Shown here: positions 22,103 to 26,767 of the stretch, piece after piece
Numbering within the stretch: position 1 is the stretch's first letter
How the letters are laid out: the number at the start of each line of letters is the position of its first letter
Source of the DNA: an uncultured Clostridia bacterium
GTDB taxonomy: Bacteria > Bacillota > Clostridia > Christensenellales > Borkfalkiaceae
DNA: 26,767 nucleotides
Assembly (NCBI GenBank): GCA_947632165.1
Contig: CANROI010000001.1
Location: forward strand, 1 to 26,767
Direction of reading: 5' to 3'
Notes under the pieces: generated by a model
What the model saw: the letters and a program-made list of their open reading frames with translations, nothing else
What the model was told of the DNA's origin: nothing
Databases searched by the model: none
Program-made: the position numbers and the translations under genes

Positions 22103-25100
22103 CAATCGAGGCTCCCGTATGTATTCTCGTATTCTTCCTTGGTGAGAAGCACCGTGCGCGCTTTGGCCTTGCCGTCGAACGGGGAGACATAGCCCATCGT
22201 CTCCATCCACTCCATGATCTTGCCCGCATGGTTGTAGCCGACCGAGCATTTGCGCTGGATGAGGGAGATGGACGCGGACCCGAGTTTGACGACGATCCCG
22301 AGCGCGCGGATGTATTCGGCACTGAGGCTCTCGCCGCTCTCGCCGTCGTCGTCATAGCCGCCGTCCCCGCTCGCTTCGGTGTGGTTGATATAGTCGGAGA
22401 CGTCGGGATCGAAGTAGGCTTCGTTGTGCGACTTGATGTCTTCGACGATCGCCTGCACCTCTTCGGAGCTGATGAAGGCGCCCTGCACGCGCGAGCAATT
22501 GAACATGCCCTCCGTTTTATAGAGCATATCGCCGAGCCCGAGCAGCTTCTCCGCGCCCGATTCGTCGAGAATGGTGCGGGAGTCGACTTCCTGAATGACG
22601 CGGAACGCGATACGCGTGGGAAGGTTGCCCTTGATGACGCCCGTGATGACGTCGACGGAGGGACGCTGGGTCGCGATGACGAGATGGATGCCCGCCGCGC
22701 GCGCCTTCTGCGCGATGCGCTGGATGCGCTCCTCGATGTCCTTCTTGGCGACGGACATGAGGTCGGCAAGTTCATCCACGACGATGACGATCTTCGGAAG
22801 TTTCTGCTCGTCCTCCGTCAGACTCGAGTTGTATTCGTCGAGGTTCCGCACCACGTTGCCCGAACGCGTCTTCTGTTCGAACAGATCGTATCTGCGCTCC
22901 ATCTCCTTGATCGACCAATTGAGCGCCATGACTGCCTTCTGCGCGTCGGCGACGATCTCGTTGATCATGAGGTGCGGCAGCCCGTCGTAGACCGTGAACT
23001 CGACCTTCTTGGGGTCGATGAGGATGAGCCTCAGATCTTCGGGCGAATATTTGCAGATGAGGCTGATGAGCATCGCGTTGAGGCAGACCGATTTGCCCGA
23101 GCCCGTCGCGCCCGCGACGAGCAGATGCTTCATCTTGGCAATATTCCCGCACACGCTCCTGCCCTCGATGTCTTTGCCGATCGCAAACATGAGCGCATTG
23201 GGGCGGGCGTTGAGGTATTCCTCCGACTGCATGACCGAGCGGAGCCCGACCGTCGCGCGGACGGAGTTGGGCACCTCGATCGAGATCGCGCCCGATTCGT
23301 TGTTGGCATACATATTCACGCCGTCGCGCGCATGCAGGCGCATAGCGATCTCGGCGTCGCGCTTGGTGACCATGCCGACGGAGATGTTCTTCGGGACGTC
23401 GATGTCATAGCGCGTAACGGCCGGCCCGACGGTCACTCTCATGATCTCCGCATCCACGCGGAACCCGGACAGGGTCTCCACGATCGTCTGCGAATTGCGG
23501 TCGACCTCCTCGGGCGAGACGCTGACGTTGTCGTTATATTCGCGGAGCAGGCTCACCATGGGCTGGCGGTAGGGCTTGTACACATGCTTCTTGGGAAGGG
23601 GCGCGGGATCCGAAGGGATGTCGTGCATCACTTCTTCGGGGCGGGACGATCTGCCTTCCCGCTCCCGCGAGACGGGCACGTCCGCTCCGGGCGCCTCGTC
23701 CTCTCCTTCGTCGAAGAGATCCGCATTCGAGCGCAGTCCGTCGATCGCGCGGCTTCCGCCCGCTTCCGTACGCCCTCTGCCGAGGTCGCCGAGCGATTCG
23801 CCGACCTCTCTGCCGAGATCCTCTATCCCACCGAACAGATCGGGCTTTTCGGGCGCTCTGCTCCTGCTCCCCCTGCCTCTTCCGGGCTCGCGGGCGCTCT
23901 CCGCAAGGTCTCTGCCGATGTTTCTGCCGAGGTCCTGCGTGAGCTCTCTGCCGCTGTCCCCTCTCGCGGGCGCCGCGCCGCGCACGGGTTCCGCGGATCC
24001 CGCCGAACGGCTCTCGATGCGCTCGTTTGCCGAGGAGAAGAGGCTCCTGAATTCGCTCTCCGCACCCTCGGTGCGCTTTTCCTCCGTACGCTTTTCCTCC
24101 GTGCCGCGGGCGATCACGGGCTCCTCGCGGGGCTCTGTGCGCGGTTCCGATTTGACGGGCTCCGGCTCGGGCAGAACGGGCGCGCGGTGCAGATCCGCTT
24201 GTCCGCTGCCGCGGGGTGCCTCGGGGATCTCTTCGAAGGAATCGGGCAGATCCTCGGCCGCGGGCTCCTCGAAGGGCACGTCCTTTGCATATTCGTCCGG
24301 CTGCTCCTCTTTGAGCGGGGTCTCGGGGGATTTATAGGAGGGCTTCACGGGATAGTTGAGGTCCTCCGCGCGGAGGGTATAACCGCCGCCGCGCAGATCG
24401 GGCTTCACTTCGGTGACCCTTCGCGGCATTCCGGGACGGGGTTCCTCCGCCTTGCGCTCGTAGCGCTCGGAATAGCTCTGCCGCGGCGCCGCGGGCCGCT
24501 CGAAGGGATCGAACTCGGTGGAACTGCCGTAGCCGCGCCCGTCCTGCGGGCGGACGCTGCTCTTGCGTTCCCGGGTGTTGAAATCGGAATCGCGCCTGAA
24601 GATGAGGTTGCTGTTGAAATCGCGCGCGGGATCGGAGAACAGGATGTCCCTGCCCGAAATGGGACGGGAGGGCTCACTGCGGGGCGGTTCATATCCGCTC
24701 CCGTAGATCACATCCCGGTCCGTTGCGCGAACGGAACGCCCGTCATAGGGCTGCTGCTGCGTAGGTTGATAGCCGTAGGGCTGTTGCTGTGCGGGCTGGT
24801 AGCCGTAAGGTTGTTGTTGCGCAGGTTGGTAGCCGTAGGGCTGCTGCTGCGTGGATTGATAGCCGTAGGGCTGCTGCGAAGGGCGCACTGCAGAACGGTC
24901 TTCCGAGGGCGCCTCGGTGCGGCGCGTGCGGTCTTCGCCGTCGCGTTCCTCACGGGCGGGCTCGCGGCCGTCGTAGCGGTCCGCAACCGCATGCCCCATC
25001 GTACGGCGGCTCGGCGTGAGGTCGTCGAGGTCGAAACCGCCCTCTTCCGCCTTCTCCCGCTTGCCGTGCTTCTTTTCGCGCTTCTCCCGCTTGCCCCCGA

Positions 25101-25650
25101 CGAGGCGGCCGAGCGGGGTCGCCTTGAGGAAGAAGAAGAGCGAGACTGCCGCAAGCAGAGAAAACAGCACATATGCGCCGACTTCGGTGAGCAGCGTGCG
25201 GCAGGGATAGACGATGAGCCCGAAGAGCACGCCGCCGCCCGTCGATTGGGCAACGGAGGCCTCCGCCGCGGTCCAGCAGGCGCTCATGTAGGCGCCGAAA
25301 CTCTCCCCGAAGAGGGAGGCACTCGTCGCGAGATGGGCAATGAGCAGCGCGGAGGCGAGCACACAGGCGGTGCGGCCGATCCACTTCCACGGGATGAGCT
25401 TTTTGCCCGTGATCATCACGAGCGAGGCATAGATGCCGAACACGAGCAGCGGATAGAGCGCAAAGCCGAACGCCCCCAACAAAAAGGCGTTGATCGCCGT
25501 CCCGATCTCGCCGAGCATATATGTACCGATGATGGAAATGACGAGCAGAACCGCGCTGAACAGGAGCAAGGTCATGCCGAAGGTCTCCCTCGTGATGACG
25601 GAGCCCGCACTCTTGCTTCTGTTGTCCTCCCCGCGACCGTAACTGTTCAA
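22102..25650 (-). CDS. ftsK: DNA translocase FtsK/SpoIIIE with a very long repetitive linker
   Basis: This hexameric ATP-driven DNA pump clears chromosomes through the septum. I start at the TTG at 25648-25650 because GGAGGAA is placed before it, and the in-frame TTG further upstream lies inside the promoter -35 region. The 1182-residue protein has about four membrane segments (residues about 24-176). A low-complexity linker (about 185-690) rich in Arg, Glu, Pro and Ser follows, including four decapeptide repeats of the PYGYQPAQQQ type. The motor has Walker A GATGSGKS (847-854) and Walker B IVIVVDELADLM (near 960). A winged-helix gamma domain ends it. FtsK and SpoIIIE cannot be told apart by sequence alone. 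Confidence 0.95.
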   Translation of the reverse strand: MNSYGRGEDNRSKSAGSVITRETFGMTLLLFSAVLLVISIIGTYMLGEIGTAINAFLLGAFGFALYPLLVFGIYASLVMITGKKLIPWKWIGRTACVLASALLIAHLATSASLFGESFGAYMSACWTAAEASVAQSTGGGVLFGLIVYPCRTLLTEVGAYVLFSLLAAVSLFFFLKATPLGRLVGGKREKREKKHGKREKAEEGGFDLDDLTPSRRTMGHAVADRYDGREPAREERDGEDRTRRTEAPSEDRSAVRPSQQPYGYQSTQQQPYGYQPAQQQPYGYQPAQQQPYGYQPTQQQPYDGRSVRATDRDVIYGSGYEPPRSEPSRPISGRDILFSDPARDFNSNLIFRRDSDFNTRERKSSVRPQDGRGYGSSTEFDPFERPAAPRQSYSERYERKAEEPRPGMPRRVTEVKPDLRGGGYTLRAEDLNYPVKPSYKSPETPLKEEQPDEYAKDVPFEEPAAEDLPDSFEEIPEAPRGSGQADLHRAPVLPEPEPVKSEPRTEPREEPVIARGTEEKRTEEKRTEGAESEFRSLFSSANERIESRSAGSAEPVRGAAPARGDSGRELTQDLGRNIGRDLAESAREPGRGRGSRSRAPEKPDLFGGIEDLGREVGESLGDLGRGRTEAGGSRAIDGLRSNADLFDEGEDEAPGADVPVSREREGRSSRPEEVMHDIPSDPAPLPKKHVYKPYRQPMVSLLREYNDNVSVSPEEVDRNSQTIVETLSGFRVDAEIMRVTVGPAVTRYDIDVPKNISVGMVTKRDAEIAMRLHARDGVNMYANNESGAISIEVPNSVRATVGLRSVMQSEEYLNARPNALMFAIGKDIEGRSVCGNIAKMKHLLVAGATGSGKSVCLNAMLISLICKYSPEDLRLILIDPKKVEFTVYDGLPHLMINEIVADAQKAVMALNWSIKEMERRYDLFEQKTRSGNVVRNLDEYNSSLTEDEQKLPKIVIVVDELADLMSVAKKDIEERIQRIAQKARAAGIHLVIATQRPSVDVITGVIKGNLPTRIAFRVIQEVDSRTILDESGAEKLLGLGDMLYKTEGMFNCSRVQGAFISSEEVQAIVEDIKSHNEAYFDPDVSDYINHTEASGDGGYDDDGESGESLSAEYIRALGIVVKLGSASISLIQRKCSVGYNHAGKIMEWMETMGYVSPFDGKAKARTVLLTKEEYENTYGSLD
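24751..24880 (-). repeat. 30-bp coding tandem repeat inside ftsK
   Basis: There are four full 30-bp units (24751-24780, 24781-24810, 24811-24840, 24841-24870) and a partial fifth. They encode a Tyr/Gln/Pro-rich decapeptide. Units differ mainly at synonymous or conservative sites. Being in frame, the copy number can vary without breaking the protein. Confidence 0.85.
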
Positions 25651-25702
25651 AATATCTTCCTCCGACCCCCTCCGGGGCTGTGTCTCTAATTTCTCATGAT
25701 AC

Positions 25703-25731
25703 AGTATAACATTTTTGTCGGGATTTTTCAA
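25703..25731 (-). promoter_or_regulatory. Promoter of the ftsK-rimO-pgsA-cinA-recA operon
   Basis: -35 TTGAAA (25726-25731), a 17-nt spacer, -10 TATACT (25703-25708). It gives a leader of about 45 nt that contains a small CCCC/GGGG hairpin before the ribosome-binding site. Confidence 0.65.
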
Positions 25732-25810
25732 CAATATAAGAGAGAAAATTTTTTCGAAATGGAAATTTATTTTGCAATCGGACGGGAAAAAGGGCGAAAA
25801 GCAGCGCGCC

Positions 25811-25857
25811 GCAAAAGAACGGGGGCGCCCCGCGGACTTTCGTCCGCGGGGCGCCCC
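25811..25857 (-). terminator. Intrinsic terminator of spo0A
   Basis: A perfect 16-bp GC-rich stem (25822-25837 with 25842-25857) and a 4-nt loop lie about 40 nt past the spo0A stop. On the minus strand it is followed by CGTTCTTTTG. It separates spo0A from the ftsK promoter. Confidence 0.75.
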
Positions 25858-25897
25858 TCCTTATTCCTTGAACGCCGCCGGGATGCGGCATCTTTCG

Positions 25898-26659
25898 CTA
25901 AACCATATTCTCGAGGATGAGTTTATCCGCAACGAGCGCGATAAATTCGCTGTTGGTGGGCTTTTCGGTGCCGATGTACACCCGCGCGCCGAAGATCGCG
26001 TTCACCGCGTCGATCCTGCCCCTGTTCCATGCGACCTCGATGGCATGGCGGATCGCCCGCTCTACTTTGCTCGCGGTGGTATCGAATTTTTCGCCGATGA
26101 TCGGATACAGCCCCTTCGTCACATTGTTGATGATGTGCGGATTCTCCACCGCCATCTTGATCCCCTCGCGCAAATATCCGTAGCCCTTGATGTGCGGCGG
26201 GATGCCGATCGCGATAAAGATGTTCGAGATCCGCTCGTCGAGCGAGCCCGCACGGCGGCGTTCGAGGCTCTCGCGGACCGTGCCCGTCTCCTCGTCGGCG
26301 ATCTCCGCGATGCGGTCGGCGACGACCGTTGCGGAAATGGGCTTCATGAGATAGTACCGCGCGCCCAGCGCGATGGCGCGGTTGATGATCTTATCGTCGG
26401 AAAAGTTCCCCATCACGATAAATTCCGCCTTCTTTTGCTCCCTGCGCGCCGCCTCCATCACGGTAAACCCGTCTAAATTGCGCAGAAACAGGCTGAGGAC
26501 CACGATCGACGGATTGTTGGTCTTCAGAAGCTCCACGCCCTCCGCGCCGTCGTCCGTCATGCCGCATATGTTGAAATTTTCCCGTTCGGAAAGAATCTTT
26601 TTGAGCTCCTCCGCAAACGTTTTGTTGCTTTCGAGGATCAGGATCTGGATCGGTTTCAT
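25898..26659 (-). CDS. spo0A: Spo0A homologue with a receiver lacking the phospho-acceptor aspartate
   Basis: Spo0A is the master regulator of entry into sporulation, normally activated by phosphorylation of its receiver. The 253-residue protein has a receiver-like N-terminus (about 1-120) and the unmistakable Spo0A DNA-binding domain, with GIPPHIKGYGYLREGI, VERAIRHAIEVAWNRGRID and the C-terminal KPTNSEFIALVADKL. In the receiver the phospho-acceptor position is Ser56 (VVLSLF). The acidic pair is Glu10-Ser11, and the switch Thr is Gly84; Lys106 (MKP) is kept. The activating chemistry therefore looks lost. The ATG follows AAGGGGTG. It has its own promoter and terminator. Confidence 0.93.
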   Translation of the reverse strand: MKPIQILILESNKTFAEELKKILSERENFNICGMTDDGAEGVELLKTNNPSIVVLSLFLRNLDGFTVMEAARREQKKAEFIVMGNFSDDKIINRAIALGARYYLMKPISATVVADRIAEIADEETGTVRESLERRRAGSLDERISNIFIAIGIPPHIKGYGYLREGIKMAVENPHIINNVTKGLYPIIGEKFDTTASKVERAIRHAIEVAWNRGRIDAVNAIFGARVYIGTEKPTNSEFIALVADKLILENMV

Positions 26660-26681
26660 GGCTGCACCCCTTATGATTTCG

Positions 26682-26760
26682 ATTACAAAACTATTATAAA
26701 TCCTCGTTTTGTAAATGTAAAGCTATTTTTGTAAAAATTTAATTGGATTTTTTACAAAAT
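26682..26760 (-). promoter_or_regulatory. Array of TTTTGTAA / TTACAAAA boxes around the spo0A promoter
   Basis: Four related boxes lie at 26682-26691, 26706-26716, 26726-26737 and 26748-26760, in alternating orientation. The outer two form an inverted repeat of about 11 bp with a short spacer; the inner two flank the -10. Spacing and symmetry look like binding sites for a dimeric regulator. They do not match the known 0A box (TGNCGAA) closely. Confidence 0.5.
26693..26721 (-). promoter_or_regulatory. Promoter of spo0A
   Basis: -35 TTTACA (26716-26721), a 17-nt spacer, -10 TATAAT (26693-26698). The leader would be about 27 nt. It is overlapped by TTTTGTAA-type boxes. Confidence 0.75.
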
Positions 26761-26767
26761 TCAAAGA

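Noticed and set aside
22103..22249. Longer RimO start inside ftsK
   Set aside because: It would add 49 residues unlike any RimO, while the ATG at 22102 begins the conserved MQKTFGMISLGC and overlaps the ftsK stop by one base, typical of coupling.
24751..24880. CRISPR-like array of 30-bp repeats
   Set aside because: The repeats are directly adjacent without spacers, are in frame and encode part of the FtsK linker.
22228..25689. Very long plus-strand open frame opposite ftsK
   Set aside because: It is antisense to a clear FtsK with conserved motor motifs. High GC at third positions keeps the opposite strand open. Its translation is rich in Arg, Asp and Val without any family motif, and no ribosome-binding site fits.
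25651..25734. Upstream TTG start giving a longer FtsK
   Set aside because: That start lies at the promoter -35 and has no ribosome-binding site; the TTG at 25650 has GGAGGAA at good spacing.

Overview
The window is a chromosomal segment of a spore-lineage Gram-positive bacterium, most likely a Clostridia member with a GC-rich genome. The signs are a Spo0A homologue, a zinc-ribbon S14, good Shine-Dalgarno sites before nearly every gene, and the Firmicutes order rimO-pgsA-cinA-recA. Christensenellales or a relative is plausible but is only an inference. Every confident protein gene lies on the minus strand, so transcription runs from high to low coordinates. The only plus-strand unit I can support is a short structured-RNA locus near 15.1-15.4 kb.

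Layout in transcription order. (1) 26.77-25.9 kb: spo0A, with a promoter embedded in TTTTGTAA boxes and ending at a strong hairpin. Its receiver domain has Ser where the phospho-acceptor Asp should be. (2) 25.7-18.0 kb: an ftsK/spoIIIE-rimO-pgsA-cinA-recA operon with gaps of -1 to 48 nt, linking chromosome transport, ribosome modification, phospholipid synthesis, NMN salvage and recombination. (3) 18.0-17.45 kb: a repeat-rich intergenic region with two copies of a 55-bp element. (4) 17.45-15.54 kb: nadE (glutamine-dependent). (5) 15.54-14.93 kb: a shared bidirectional terminator, a plus-strand RNA of about 140 nt with its own promoter, a predicted pseudoknot and a terminator, followed by a 21-codon signal-peptide-like ORF, then the divergent rny promoter. 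(6) 14.93-13.3 kb: rny (RNase Y). (7) 13.1-0 kb: the merged S10/spc ribosomal operon in canonical order, from rpsJ through rplC-D-W-B, rpsS, rplV, rpsC, rplP, rpmC, rpsQ, rplN-X-E, rpsN, rpsH, rplF-R, rpsE, rpmD, rplO, secY, adk, map and infA. After a 458-bp non-coding interruption the first eight codons of rpmJ run off the window.

The observations I rate highest are the Spo0A lacking Asp56, the undescribed-looking plus-strand RNA at 15124-15263, and the non-coding hairpin-repeat block wedged between infA and rpmJ, whose two copies keep base pairing through compensatory changes. Secondary points are a possible attenuator in the S10 leader, a CinA whose N-terminal domain has lost its hallmark motifs, and matching charged tails on L24 and L5 at their gene junction. 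All family calls come from reading the sequence; no database search was run.
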